Shown here: piece by piece, positions 44,781-56,582 of the stretch | How positions within the stretch are numbered: the first letter of the stretch is position 1 | How the letters are laid out: each line of letters starts with the position of its first letter | NCBI RefSeq assembly: GCF_026151205.1 | Contig: NC_087082.1 | Location: forward strand, 20,360,494-20,424,493 | Direction: 5' to 3' | DNA length: 64,000 bases | From: Bolinopsis microptera | Taxonomy: Eukaryota > Ctenophora > Tentaculata > Lobata > Bolinopsidae | The notes under the pieces: generated by a model | What the model was told of the DNA's origin: nothing | What the model saw: the letters and a program-made list of their open reading frames with translations, nothing else | Database searches by the model: none | Made by a program: the position numbers and the translations under genes

Positions 44781-47700
44781 TGACTGGGACTGTGTTCCGG
44801 CTACGCGGCCCCCTCCTCCGGCTACGCGGCCCCCTCCTCATATTAGTAACCCATCACACTGCTAATAGAGTGAGACTGCCCCTTTATTACTTGTCGCTAG
44901 TTAGATGGCTGGGGAGGCCCGACTCGATTACAAAGTCAACAGTTCAGACTTCATATAAAAACAGGATAATCTCCCTTCTTCCCTCACTTTTAGTCTGTTA
45001 ATCGGGGATAAGTTTGTTAGGTTTTTTTTTGTGGAGCTGATTTTCTAAACTATTTGGTCCTGTTTGATCTGATGGTTAGATTTTCAGTTTCTCCCTGGGA
45101 TTCACTGTATTTTCTGTGAGATATTTTCTGTTCTAAGACACATACCTTTCTAGAAATTTCTGGTCTCAACTCAGTGCATCATATTTCGGGTTAAATTTAA
45201 AAACGCTCCTAGTCCTCATGTTTGATATTAGAACCTGCTTTACTTAGTCTGTTTTGTTTAAAAATATCGGCGGTAAGAGCCCGAGTTGTTATTATATCTC
45301 ACGTTATATCCTCTCCCTTGTTATTATATCTCACGTTATATCCTACAAATTCCTGGCGGAGCTGATGCATGAATACGGTGCTGTAAATTGCAACAAATGT
45401 GGGGCTGGCTGGCCCTCTCTCCCTCGTCTGCATTGTTCCCAATGTCCCTTTAATTCACGGGTCCGGGACAACTGTAATTAAATTTCTCTAGATTAGCGAA
45501 CAATTGAAATTCGATTTATAACATCATAAGGTTGATGAAGGGGATTGTAACTATACAGTATAAGGGCCTACTACCAGCTGTCTGATTACAGTTCACCCCC
45601 TCATCACGTGTTTTGCCATGGTCACGTGCTCTGCTCGATGTCACGTGATTTATGGGGAGATCATTAGGCTCGACGAGGACTCCGTCCGGCGCACGGACCA
45701 TTTAAAAATAGGATCCTCCGACATTTTGGAGACAGTAGGATCAGGTCGGCATTAGAGTTGTAGCCTCACTTCCATCGCTTGTCAATACCTGCTGGCAACC
45801 CTGACTCTGCGGGACTCTTATATCAGTTTTTATAGCAGAAGTAATGCGGAAGTGTCCTCCCTTTAACAGCTCTCCCTTTCTCTGTGTGAGAATGACGTGG
45901 CTTGACGCACTTAACATCTGAAGTCAGGTGAGACTGGGTGTCGGTGGATGTCGCACTCTTCCTACACACGAGAATGCTGACTACTAGGACGGAGCTATTG
46001 GAACCAGAGCATCAGTGCCCGGCTATCCCCCTCTGCACCTGTTAGGGACGGATGTTTGTCACTAGTGAGCCTGTCGAGGGAACCGGGGGGGGGGGCTGGG
46101 TCCCAAGACCTGGCTCGGCCGCGGGGGAGGGTATAATGCTGGGTTCCAGGAAGCGATGCTGGATCAGTCGTTGGTCCTGTGTCTTCTCCATCCACTCGCA
46201 CCCTGCCCCGGACTAAACTAAATCAATTGATCACGGTGCAACCCATAATAAGCCATAGTAGTGCGTAATTAGATAATATTGACTGCTAGTATTCGTGCTG
46301 TTTGTAGTAAAAGTATACTGCCGGCGGCCGGAGAGTTCCCGCATTCTATTTGAAGTCTAGCACGCGCTGGGGTGTGAATTAATTGACCAGGTTAATTCTG
46401 TAATCCATTGCTTGGGGCCACGTGGGGACGATAACCGCCCACGTGGAGAGCGCACACCCGTCTCATTGGTCCTCGATCACTTTGTGAGATTCATATCTTG
46501 TCAGACCGAGGTTTAGATACGCCACTAAATGGAAAGTCTATTGTACTGTAACTTCCCGTCAGATTGGGTAGATTGCAAGGGACTCTGTCTGTTCAGGGGT
46601 ACTTCAGGTCAGTCTTAACGAGCTAAACTTTGTTGAGTACCTATCTGTCTGAACCCTGAACACGTTTTACATGTAAAGATGACAGCATCTAATCGAAATG
46701 CGTCCCCTTGAGTGCCATTCTTATGTTCAGCTATAGCCTTGCTCCTCAAATAGACCTCAATCCAACTTTTAATTCTGATCCCATAGTCTGAGGAGCGATG
46801 ATATCTAATCTTTTTTGTCTTCTCAAGGAGAGGGAGTCCCCTGGTGAGGGGTCGCTAACTGAGATTCGTCTCTCTTCCACCTGACACGCTAGAACTGGGA
46901 AGCTGACTCACCCTGCCCTCCCTGGATCAGACCCCCATTAGCATACCTCCCTTAGCTGGAGGCTCGAGACTGAGGGAGGTACCCTGGTAGGCGCTCTAAC
47001 CCAGCCTCCGTTACCTGGGTTACCTAGGTTACCTGGGTTACCTAGCTCTGAGCACCCCGCTATATAACAGGTCAATTTGCCGGTCATAAGGTCATTCTGT
47101 CACATCGCTAAGTTTTGACGGTGTTTGCTAAACAGCAGCTGCCCGCTCTTTTGTTTGTTCTCGATGTCTGACACGAAATTCCAGTTTGATCCATCAACTC
47201 CCAACCATCTCTAAATTGGTGGGAGTTGTTTTGGTTACCTTGGTTACCGATCATGTTCACCGTGTCTGGTCCTGCAAGTCTATTGACGCACAATATTATT
47301 ATCATTGCAGCTTAAACAGTTTTATTAACTTTCTGTTACCAGTTACCGTCGTTGTGATGTCAAGAGAATATCCCAAATTCAACCCTAACAACAATTTGAG
47401 TCTGGGAAACTTCCCGCTTCAATTAGATTGGGTGGTCCCGGATCTCACAAGCTCAAAATCCGTCAATTTCCTAATGACCTTTCTGTGATAGCACGTTCAA
47501 AGAGATGACCACCAGATACTGTAGTCAAGGGTTAAAAATACACCAGTGGTTTTTATTACCTCACCGATTATTCACTAAGCGATCCTAAAATGCCACGACT
47601 GTTTCTATTATTAACTTCTGAATGATTTCGCAATTTGCAGTCTGGTTATGAGCTATTAGCGAAAGTCTTTGATTCGCTCGAGCGACATCGCTTAGATTCC

Positions 47701-48329
47701 AGGACTTTTACGTAACGTAGCGCTGACGATAGATCCTACTATTGTGACGTAATAAATGACATGTTTTAAATAGCTGCGTCTCAGAAATATTTGCAATTAG
47801 TTAAATCTAGTTTCGCTTGTCTTAGGAAGAGTAAAGAATATGGAGTTTCAAGGACTGAACCTGATGAAGATATACCTGCTGACTTCTCTTCATTTCATCC
47901 TTACCTTACAAAATGGTATGTTCTAAACTCTCATTTTGTCATTATGTTCATTGTTTTATCGTCACAATATTTGTCATTTTTACTACCAATCAAGCCCCAA
48001 TTACCAAATTTGTCGTATTTCCGTTTATCTGTCCCAATAATCGAATTCCCTCAATTTTGACATATTTCCCTAATCTGCGTCCATATGTCACCGCAAGTCA
48101 CAACAATAAATTCCCTGCATACCGGCCCACTCACCATTGAGTTAGCAGACCCTCGAACTCCATCAGATCTCAACTCTAATTCTCGAGAGGAGCAGGAAGT
48201 TTGTTTCCCAAAGAAGGGGAATGATGCACATGTTACCATGGTTACTGAGCTAGAAGCACCTGTTAACAGGGGGATGATGTTATGTTTGTTTGTTGTTCTG
48301 TCTGTTTGTTCACCTTCCTTTGTTCTCAG
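44781..48329. other. Upstream region of the R-spondin-like gene; first exons not located
   Basis: Two copies of a 21-bp unit (CCGGCTACGCGGCCCCCTCC) lie at 44797-44838 and two of a 29-30-bp unit at about 45287-45345. A GGTTACCTGGGTTACCTAGG run (47010-47045) lies just before CCGCTATATAACAG (47057-47070), a possible TATA box. A frame at 47785-47911 has a CTCAG acceptor and a GTATGT donor, but its phase does not fit the exon at 48330. The signal-peptide exon of the gene is not identified. Confidence 0.4.
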
Positions 48330-48458
48330 ATTGCACGAACACAGAGTACACGGAGGTAGCGAGTAAGCAGTGTTCCAGATACCAGGTTAAGATTAATGGG
48401 GTCTGCAAGGACCCGCTCTGTAAGAAGGGCTACTTCCTCAAAGACAACTACTGTCACA
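48330..48458 (+). CDS. R-spondin-like secreted protein: first furin-like Cys repeat
   Basis: Acceptor TTGTTCTCAG, phase 1 at both ends. G completes Asp, then CTNTEYTEVASKQCSRYQVK and INGVCKDPLCKKGYFLKDNY. The Cys spacing fits furin-like repeats of the R-spondin type (here GVCKDPLCKKGYF). It is the first recognisable exon; a 5' exon with the signal peptide must lie upstream. Confidence 0.75.
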
Positions 48459-48784
48459 GTAAGTTAATATATTACATTTGTCTGTTTACTTGTTTAAGAG
48501 GCTAAATATGTTCATATCATCAATTAACTAATTAACTGTTTCGCTAAAACAGAAACTTATTTTTATAGAAAACAAAAGAAATTTATTGAAACTAAGATTA
48601 GATATGAAATCCAAAACTTATGACAAATTGAAAACGTAAAAAACATTACATCAAAAATTCCATCGTCGTTGTACGTATATTTGTATAGGCTTCTAAGTGT
48701 TACAATAGCATAGTAACAATGCATTTGTTGCTACATATTCTCCGCCACATACTATACGCTATAACATTAACTGATCATTCTCCC

Positions 48785-48836
48785 GCGCGTAACTACTAGT
48801 TACCATAGTTACACTACTAGTTACCATAGTTACTGT
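48785..48836. repeat. ACTAGTTACCATAGTTAC repeat before a 3' splice site
   Basis: Two to three units of the reverse complement of the GTAACTATG/ACTAGTAGT family end four bases before the TTTCAG acceptor at 48836-48841. The same motif family occurs at 19.7 and 33.7 kb. Confidence 0.75.
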
Positions 48837-48841
48837 TTCAG

Positions 48842-49015
48842 GATGCCACTTCTCCTGCAAGAGCTGTATTGCGTATGACGTGTGCGACTCCTGCGCGGGG
48901 ACCCGGTCTCTGCACGGCGGCACGTGCCATTCCAAGTGCCCTAGGAAACACCGGTCAACATACTCTGACAGCACACTTGGAATTAAGATCTGCACTAAAA
49001 GGAAGCACCTTCAAG
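48842..49015 (+). CDS. R-spondin-like protein: second furin-like Cys repeat
   Basis: Acceptor ACTGTTTCAG, phase 1-1. It reads RCHFSCKSCIAYDVCDSCAG, then TRSLHGGTCHSKCPRKHRST. The pattern C-x3-C-x2-C-x5-C-x2-C-x10-C-x3-CP is that of the furin-like domain; in R-spondins this domain pair binds LGR and ZNRF3/RNF43 and enhances Wnt signalling. Binding here is inferred only. The end is taken at TTCAAG|GTTTGT, an unusual donor also used twice in the kinase gene. Confidence 0.8.
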
Positions 49016-50455
49016 GTTTGTTTTTCTTTCATTTTTTAAAGATAACTACCTAGTTTATTTTTTTACTACTTAAGATTGGCAGTTGTTGTAAAAGTTAGCT
49101 CTCACAGTATTATAACACAGTAGGTACAGGTGTAAAGGTCATCTTCTCATCAAAATCTTGAAACATTTCATTCTTTCAGTAGTCCCAATTATCGTCCAAC
49201 TCAACGAAGTTTAATAATCTACGGATATTTATAGTACTTTTAGATTTTAGATTTCAATTTTCAAACATTGTGAGATTACTTAGGCACTAAAATTGTTATT
49301 CCTTGGAAAATTTTGTATTTTTTGAAGGCCGTTAAGGCATTTGACCCAGTCAAAAAAGTTTCAGTTTTATATCTTTTACGGTTTTTGCGGAACGTCGTGT
49401 TAAAGTTGATGCCGTGGTGTCGGTAAAATGGTACGGATATATATATATACATATATGCCTATATATATCGTATCGCTTTATGTATAGTTAGATTCTCAGA
49501 TATTATCCCAGGCGTGTTCAATTATTCAAAGATCATGTAAAGATATAAATACTTGAATTTGTTTATAAATTAAATGCGAACGTGTTGCATAATTATGGTC
49601 AATAATGATTTAGTTCTATTATCGATCTAGATATCCGCAATAAGTAATCCCCGGAAATTAGTTTGGAAATATATTTCCTGTGGTTGGTAGCCTGTTAGTG
49701 CCCAGTATTACCATCCCAAAGACTCTGAAAGTATGTCAGAGGAGCTCGAATTGAGGAGATTAGAATATTTTCCTATTGAAGCTGGGTAAAAGTAATGCTG
49801 AGCTGATCGTATAGTCAAGAGTTGATCAAAAAAAACATCAAACAGTCTCCATTTGTCATTTGATGGCTGCTCCCCTCAATTACCATCTCCCCGGACGTGT
49901 CTACTCCGCACAACTGTACAACTACCCGAACTTGTCTCGGTCCCTTCAAAAGTTTCCTCTTTTCCTCCTGGTCTCCTTCTTTCTCCGTCCCGGTCCCTTC
50001 CCGGTCCCTCTCCCCCGGTCCCTCCTGGTATGAAAGAAGGAGCCGGCATCATCATCCGGCACCCGACTGTTTTTATCGTTGCAGCTAATGTTCACAGTCC
50101 TCTATTTGGCTCATCCCGTGACTTACAAGCCTGCAACCTTTTACTAACAGTACCAGGACTAGGCCTGGGAGACATGACGCACTGCACTTATTGTGATGAT
50201 GTAGTTATTATCATCTCCCTCCTTCAACCCTCTCTTTTTGTCCTTCTCTTCTCCCTTGATCATGTGACCATGATCATGTAACCCTTTTAACCAGGGGGGC
50301 TACGTGCCCTTTTAACGTGAGTGAAATACTGCAACTCTGTCTCTTAGCTCTCACAACCGAGCTTTTTATCTCAAACTTTTCATGTTTACGGTATGGAGCC
50401 AGGGTGTGGCTACACATGGTTAAAACATTTCATTCTCATTACATTATACTGATGT

Positions 50456-50748
50456 ATTCTGGGTAAAATTATCTTTATCCCGGTTGTTGCGACAAGTAAA
50501 AATGCTCTTATTAGGGAAAGGAGATTACTCGATGTTTCAATGTAACTACATCGTATTCATGATCTCAAATTATTTGTTATATAGTAGTGTTGAAAGTATT
50601 AAAAAGTTGAAAGTATTAAAAAGTAGTTACATTGAAACATCGAGTAATCTCCTTTCCCTAATAAGAGCATTTTTACTTGTCGCAACAACCGGGATAAAGA
50701 TAATTTTACCCAGAATACATTACAACAATGCGACTCATAAATAATACT
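50456..50748. mobile_element. Hairpin element, copy 1, with 12-bp target-site duplication
   Basis: Two nearly perfect arms of about 95 bp (from GTATTCTGGGTAAAATTATC, about 50455-50550, and its inverse, about 50628-50723) flank a short middle. After the right arm comes a roughly 46-bp unpaired tail ending CCGGATTTTAC. ACATTATACTGA stands on both sides (about 50442-50453 and 50763-50774 region), read as a target-site duplication. A second copy at 56.15 kb shares the sequence but not the flanks. There is no coding capacity. Confidence 0.75.
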
Positions 50749-52349
50749 CCAATCCGGATTTTACACATTATACTGAGATACAATAAATTATGCAATCATA
50801 AGATTATACTCAATAAAATATATTTAATCACAGAATCTTAGATATTTACTAGTGCGCTCATCTCTGTGGAGATATTCTCTCATCATATCTTATATTAGTG
50901 TTATAGTGTAGCAGGAGTACCTCCTCCTCCTCCTCCTCCTCCTCCTCCTTCTTCTTTCATCTCCCTTAGTGTGGATATATTCTCTCATCCCTGTTTATAT
51001 ATCAGAGATATTGCCTCATTCCCTCTAAGTATTAAGATAGTGACGTAATATTTGATAACATGTAATAATCGTTATTATCCTATATCAACCTAGATTCCTC
51101 AAGATTCCACAAAATGACACCCGCGGTACAAGGAATATCTGCTTTTCAGAACTAAGGTTCCGCATCTCGGAGTTTGTCGTTGTACAGGTCCTGTTATTTC
51201 CGTGTCTGAACTAACAGGACCTGAAGGATGAATTACTATTCATAGGATGACGCGACTCCAGGTGGGGAGGGAATACACAACGCACTTGTAGACAATGCTT
51301 CATTTGTGTACTCGAGCTTTATTGGATTAAGTTGTATAGCCAGGGGAGCTCCAAATTCCCTTGTAAATAATCAATTATATGGTGTCTCGCCAGTCCAATC
51401 ATGAGATGCAGTAATGGAAATAATATCCTATTAAAGCAGCCCTCCACTAATCAGGTATGTGACATAGCACAAATTGTAATATCTCGACTCTCCGGTCCTA
51501 AGTATGATTTGTGTTGTAAATGGAGGAATTTTATGCAGTAGCGTATGGTATCGTGGTTTGGAAAATATGGTTTAGCTCATTGAAAGTCTGTTCTGCATAC
51601 CAAGGAATTTAGATGGAAGTTAGAACGCTGGTTCCGAGCCAAAAAGTGAGCGGTCTGTAACGATTTGTAACGGTCTATGATGGTCTGTAATCTACTTACT
51701 TATTTAGAAGTGGCAGCACTACTCAGAAGTTAGAAGTGGCCGTATATGCAGTAGCAGCACTGCTGTTTTTACGGATATTTCGCAGTGAGGGTAACACTGG
51801 AAGGGTTTGTAAGATATTACAAAGGAGTAAGCCCTACTTGTTCCGCCTAATTATATCTTTACTTTACAGTTCCGGCTAATTACGTCCACCCACCAATTTA
51901 CACTATAATATTCAATATTCCTGTCTTCTCCTCCCTTTGTCCTCCTCCCTTTGACTAGCAGTCTCTTGTTTTCTCTCTTGTTCTCTTCCTCAGAACGATG
52001 TACTCGTAATCTGTAAATAATATTAAATTGCAACGATATTTACGCTAAGTAGACTTTTCGAGGAAGCCTTGGTCTGAGAATTTACAGGATTCTTTTTATC
52101 TCGTAATGGGATAGACTTGCAATGAAAATTATGGTAGTAGGGACTGATAGAGACTATAAATAAAGTTAGTGATGTTTACGTAACTATTAGTCACTGTTAG
52201 TTTCGAATTCCAGTACACATTTAACTTCTACAATAATTAGTGTATAAATTTTGCCGCCCATCAAAGATATCCATATCGCACAGACAAGGAGCTCGTTTTT
52301 CACCGAAGATGACGTCGTACAAATAAAAGTAACTAAGCACTTAAGTTAA

Positions 52350-52412
52350 GTGTTTTTAGAGAATTTACTCTCGTTAAGTGACTTAACGAGAGTAAATTCT
52401 CTAAAAACACTC
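52350..52412. repeat. Perfect 31-bp palindrome with a 1-nt centre
   Basis: 52350-52380 and 52382-52412 are exact reverse complements (arms start AGTGTTTTTAGAGAATTTAC), separated only by G52381. The near-absence of a loop is unusual for a stable genomic sequence. It could be an element end, a recent inverted duplication or an assembly artefact. Confidence 0.85.
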
Positions 52413-53089
52413 GAGATATTCAATTATTGTCCTTGACATGACGCTGTATCAACAAATCAAACAATTAATTAAATATTAATTAAATAATCTGCATTCTCTT
52501 GCAGTTAGTACCCCCCGAGCGTGAATCTCATGACAAACAGATTATTGTCCGGCTATTTCCAAGCATCTTGTTTTAACTTTGAACTGACAGTTTATAGTAA
52601 TATAAGATGCCTTAATTAAGCTAGAAGATTTAATAAAGTTTCGTCATACTCGGTGCGGCTAATGGTAATAAACAATCGCCCAAAATTTAACAAATTGTAT
52701 TAATACTCAGTGAGCACTCTCTCGTTAGTACTCTGCTATTTCCGATCAAAGTCAGAAGTATAATCTAACTAGCATCACAAGCCTGCCTGTCCCTGACGGA
52801 CGCGGTATATTATTGTATTATGGGTTATTTATATATTATTATGATGAGCGTTAGCTGACGTTGAGTATGAAATCGTTAAGTCGGTTATGATGGTGTTAAG
52901 CCGAAGTAGTCCCAAGATAATCCAGTGTAGAATGTTAAGATTGATGGTGAAAACTTAAAAATGACATTATATATAAATTTTGACATAACAGTTTCTAAAA
53001 ATATAATTTCTATCTACCTCATCCACTCATTGCTCAAATATCAGTTCCTGTTGACCTCTATTTGTCACGTGACCAGCTCTATATTCCAG

Positions 53090-53245
53090 ATACCAGATGT
53101 GAGGTGGGAGAGTGGGACCAGTGGACAGAGTGCGGGAGAATTGGTGGACCTAATGTCAGAACCAGGACCAGGACAGTTGGAAAGGGACCTTCTTGTGTTG
53201 GCATCGCGCCAATTCAGCACAGACATTGTCTTTCTCTAGGATTTG
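53090..53245 (+). CDS. R-spondin-like protein: TSP1 repeat 1
   Basis: Acceptor ATATTCCAG, phase 1-1. It reads DTRCEVGEWDQWTECGRIGG, then PNVRTRTRTVGKGPSCVG. It shows the TSP1 signature with C, W-x2-W (EWDQW) and an Arg ladder (RTRTRT) for CWR-type stacking; the third W is replaced. TSP1 repeats in R-spondins bind heparan sulfate. Confidence 0.85.
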
Positions 53246-53445
53246 GTAAGTTTTGAGCTGAAGTTTTTATGATAATATGTTTACTAATACTCTAGTCTCT
53301 AATTATACTACGTGATTGCAATGTTCTGTGAAACACGGACAATTTTATTTTGTTATTTTCGCTTTTCAAACTTCGTTCAGTTACAGCTTCTGAAAGCTGA
53401 TGAATCTCATTATGGATAATTAATAAACACGAGTTACCCTAATAC

Positions 53446-53838
53446 TGTAACACACTGCAACACACTGTAACACACTGTAACACACTGTAACACACTGCTA
53501 CACACTGCAACACACTGCAACACACTGTTACACACTGTTACACACTGTAATACACTGCAACATACTGTAACACACTGCAACACACTGCAACACACTGTAA
53601 CACACTGTAACACACTGTGACACACTGTAACACACTGTAACACACTGTAACACACTGTAACACACTGCAACACATTGTAACACACTGTAAAACACACTGT
53701 AAAACACACTGTAACACACTGTAACACACTGTAACACACTGTAACACACTGTAACACACTGCAACACACTGTAACACACTGTAACACACTGTAACACACT
53801 GTAACACACTGCAACACACTGTAACACACTGTAACACC
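53446..53838. repeat. 10-bp CACACTGTAA array abutting a 3' splice site
   Basis: About 39 units (CACACTGTAA, variants GCAA, GTTA, GCTA) end five bases before the CCTACAG acceptor at 53837-53843. The array occupies the end of the intron 53246-53843. CTGTAAC may supply branch-point-like A residues. The VLQCVTVCYS frames are by-products. Confidence 0.9.
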
Positions 53839-53843
53839 TACAG

Positions 53844-54044
53844 CGAGTGACTTAGCAGCGTGCGTTGTATCAGAGTGGTTACCATGGGAACAATGCGACT
53901 CGTCCTGTGAGAACAAGTTCAGGAGAAGGCGGAGGATCCTGGAGACTCCACCTGATGGAATGAGGAAGAAGAGAGCTCTGTGTCCGAACCTTGTGGAGGA
54001 GGAACCCTGCCCTTGTTACTTTCAGAACCAGGCATCTGTCAACG
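53844..54044 (+). CDS. R-spondin-like protein: TSP1 repeat 2
   Basis: Acceptor CACCTACAG, phase 1-1. It reads ASDLAACVVSEWLPWEQCDS, then SCENKFRRRRRILETPPDG and CPNLVEEEPCPC. It has the W-x2-W motif (EWLPW), the CDSSC pair and an Arg-rich strand (FRRRRRIL) typical of TSP1 domains that bind glycosaminoglycans. Donor AACG|GTAAGT. Confidence 0.9.
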
Positions 54045-54239
54045 GTAAGTTGTGGTAGTTAATTAATTGATGAATTATCTAATTATTGATTAGTGGTAAT
54101 TTATTAATTGATTAATTAATTAGTGAGTATTGTTCTCATCTTTATTACATTTAATTTACTTTCTTCTCTCAATTCTAGAGCCAAGTCTAAGAACTATATC
54201 ATTTATTACCAACAAATGATTTATTATTAATAATGCTCA

Positions 54240-55785
54240 AGTTATACTAAATACCTGTAACATGTTGATTGTTACAGAGTTGAGTCAGTGTGAGATGGGG
54301 GAGTGTTATACTAAATACCTGTAACATGTTGATTGTTACAGAGTTGAGTCAGTGTGAGATGGGGGAGTGTTATATTAAATACCTGTAACATGTTGATTGT
54401 TACAGAGTTGAGTCAGTGTGAGATGGGGGAGTGTTATATTAAATACCTGATTGTTACAGAGTTGAGTCAGTGTGAGATGGGGGAGTGTTATATTAAATAA
54501 CACGTTGATTGTTACAGAGTTGAGTCAGTGTGAGATGGGGGAGTGTTATATTAAATAACACGTTGATTGTTACAGAGTTGAGTCAGTGTGAGATGGGGGA
54601 GTGTTATATTAAATACCTGATTGTTACAGAGTTGAGTCAGTGTGAGATGGGGGAGTGTTATACTAAATACCTGTAACATGTTGATTGTTACAGAGTTGAG
54701 TCAGTGTGAGATGGGGGAGTGTTATATTAAATACCTGTAACATGTTGATTGTTACAGAGTTGAGTCAGTGTGAGATGGGGGAGTGTTATATTAAATACCT
54801 GATTGTTACAGAGTTGAGTCAGTGTGAGATGGGGGAGTGTTATACTAAATACCTGTAACATGTTGATTGTTACAGAGTTGAGTCAGTGTGAGATGGGGGA
54901 GTGTTATATTAAATACCTGTAACATGTTGATTGTTACAGAGTTGAGTCAGTGTGAGATGGGGGAGTGTTATATTAAATACCTGATTGTTACAGAGTTGAG
55001 TCAGTGTGAGATGGGGGAGTGTTATACTAAATACCTGTAACATGTTGATTGTTACAGAGTTGAGTCAGTGTGAGATGGGGGAGTGTTATACTAAATACCT
55101 GTAACATGTTGATTGTTACAGAGTTGAGTCAGTGTGAGATGGGGGAGTGTTATATTAAATACCTGATTGTTACAGAGTTGAGTCAGTGTGAGATATGGGA
55201 GTGTTAGATTAAATACCTGTAACATGTTGATTGTTACAGAGTTGAGTCAGTGTGAGATGGGGGAGTGTTATATTAAATACCTGTAACATGTTGATTGTTA
55301 CAGAGTTGAGTCAGTGTGAGATGGGGGAGTGTTATATTAAATACCTGATTGTTACAGAGTTGAGTCAGTGTGAGATGGGGGAGTGTTATACTAAATACCT
55401 GTAACATGTTGATTGTTACAGAGTTGAGTCAGTGTGAGATGGGGGAGTGTTATATTAAATACCTGTAACATGTTGATTGTTACAGAGTTGAGTCAGTGTG
55501 AGATGGGGGAGTGTTATATTAAATACCTGTAACATGTTGATTGTTACAGAGTTGAGTCAGTGTGAGATGGGGGAGTGTTATATTAAATACCTGATTGTTA
55601 CAGAGTTGAGTCAGTGTGAGATGGGGGAGTGTTATACTAAATACCTGTAACATGTTGATTGTTACAGAGTTGAGTCAGTGTGAGATGGGGGAGTGTTATA
55701 TTAAATACCTGATTGTTACAGAGTTGAGTCAGTGTGAGATGGGGGAGTGTTATATTAAATACCTGTAACACGTTGATTGTTACAG
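54240..55785 (+). repeat. About 25 extra copies of a 3' splice site with the first exon bases
   Basis: Units of 64, 58 or 54 bp, each with GATTGTTACAG|AGTTGAGTCAGT followed by GTGAGATGGGGGAGTG, match the start of the true exon at 55786. The three lengths differ by a segment before the acceptor (CCTGTAACATGTTGATTG versus CCTGATTG). The true copy is last and reads AGTTGGGTCAG. Entering at an earlier copy meets TAA in the following 64-bp unit, so only the last acceptor gives full-length protein. Confidence 0.95.
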
Positions 55786-55950
55786 AGTTGGGTCAGTGTG
55801 AGATGGGAGAGTGGACACCCTGGTCAGACTGTGACGCACCCTGTAACCAGGGGACCATGAAGAGGACCAAGTCACCGGAGGGTCCTCAGTACTCACCAGG
55901 CTGCAGAACCTTCACTGAGACCAGACCCTGTTGTCAGCAGACATGTCAAG
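55786..55950 (+). CDS. R-spondin-like protein: TSP1 repeat 3
   Basis: Acceptor TTGTTACAG (last of about 26), phase 1-1. It reads ELGQCEMGEWTPWSDCDAPC, then NQGTMKRTKSPEGPQYSPGC and RPCCQQTCQ. It is a classic TSP1 with W-x2-W (EWTPWSDC); R-spondins share CEMSEWSPW. Donor CAAG|GTACTG. Confidence 0.92.
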
Positions 55951-55964
55951 GTACTGAACCTTTT

Positions 55965-56125
55965 TAGTGTTTTGTAGCGTTATTGTAGCGTTTTTGTAGC
56001 GTTTTGTAGTGTTTTTGTAGTGATTTGTAGCGTTTTGTAGCGTTATTGTAGCGTTTTTGTAGCGTTTTGTAGTGTTTTTGTAGTGTTTTGTAGCGTTTTG
56101 TAGTGTTTTGTAGTGTTTTTAGTGT
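55965..56125. repeat. GTAGCGTTTTGTAGTGTTTT repeat at the start of an intron
   Basis: Irregular 10-16-bp units (TTTTGTAGCG, TTTTGTAGTG) begin 15 bases after the donor at 55951. They do not copy exon bases. Confidence 0.85.
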
Positions 56126-56148
56126 CTTTGAAATGACTTAGTGTATTC

Positions 56149-56371
56149 TGTGTAAAATTATCTTTATCCCGGTTGTTGCGACAAGTGAAAATGCTCTTAT
56201 TAGGGAAAGGAGTTTACTCGACGTTTCAATGTAACTACATCGTATTCATGATCTCAAATTATTTGTTATATAGTAGTGTTGAAAGTATTAAAACCGGGAT
56301 AAAGATAATTTTACACAGAATACATTACAACAATGCGACTCATAAATAATACTCCAATCCGGATTTTACAA
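56149..56371. mobile_element. Hairpin element, copy 2, internally deleted, with 11-13-bp target-site duplication
   Basis: Same sequence as the element at 50.46 kb: GTGTAAAATTATCTTTATCC at the left and ACTCCAATCCGGATTTTAC at the right. Part of the right arm is missing (the middle passes directly from GAAAGTATTAAA to CCGGGATAAAG). AAATGACTTAG(TG) flanks both ends (about 56136-56148 and 56370-56382). Two copies in introns of one gene with different flanks show that it is mobile. Confidence 0.8.
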
Positions 56372-56408
56372 ATGACTTAGTGGTATGTTTCAAATGTGTG
56401 TGTTTCAG

Positions 56409-56582
56409 ATTACTGTTCGGGAACACTACTAGGAGACTGGTCTAGCTGGGGGAAGTGTGAGGGCACCTGTGAGCACAGTACTCGCCGCAGAGTCAGGAGC
56501 AATCTCTTCCCTTCCGTTCTCATGTTCTGCGAGCTACACCAGCTCTACATGGAGATACCCTGTAAAAAGAGGGGCTGCAAAG
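56409..56582 (+). CDS. R-spondin-like protein: TSP1 repeat 4
   Basis: Acceptor GTGTTTCAG, phase 1-1. It reads DYCSGTLLGDWSSWGKCEGT, then CEHSTRRRVRSNLFPSVLMF and IPCKKRGCK. W-x2-W (DWSSWGKC) and TRRRVR are TSP1 marks; the second half is less typical. Donor AAAG|GTTAGC. Confidence 0.88.

Larger units (their letters stand above)
49016..53089 (+). other. 4-kb intron with two hairpin sequences
   Basis: Contains an AT dinucleotide patch (49437-49470), a (CTC)n run (50926-50948), a hairpin element (50456-50748) and a near-perfect palindrome (52350-52412). No further exon is supported, although frames at 49853-50281 exist. Confidence 0.6.

Noticed and set aside
47785-47911. Possible exon (QKYLQLVKSSFACLRKSKEY) with acceptor and GTATGT donor
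   Set aside because: Its end phase does not fit the exon at 48330 or the frame at 48098, so it cannot be joined to the TSP1 gene as read.
49853-50281. 142-codon frame in the R-spondin-like gene's large intron
   Set aside because: Low-complexity Pro/Ser start, a second overlapping frame and no family resemblance or splice support.
53434-53916. VLQCVTVCYS repeat proteins on the minus strand
   Set aside because: By-product of the CACACTGTAA array inside an intron of a gene on the other strand.
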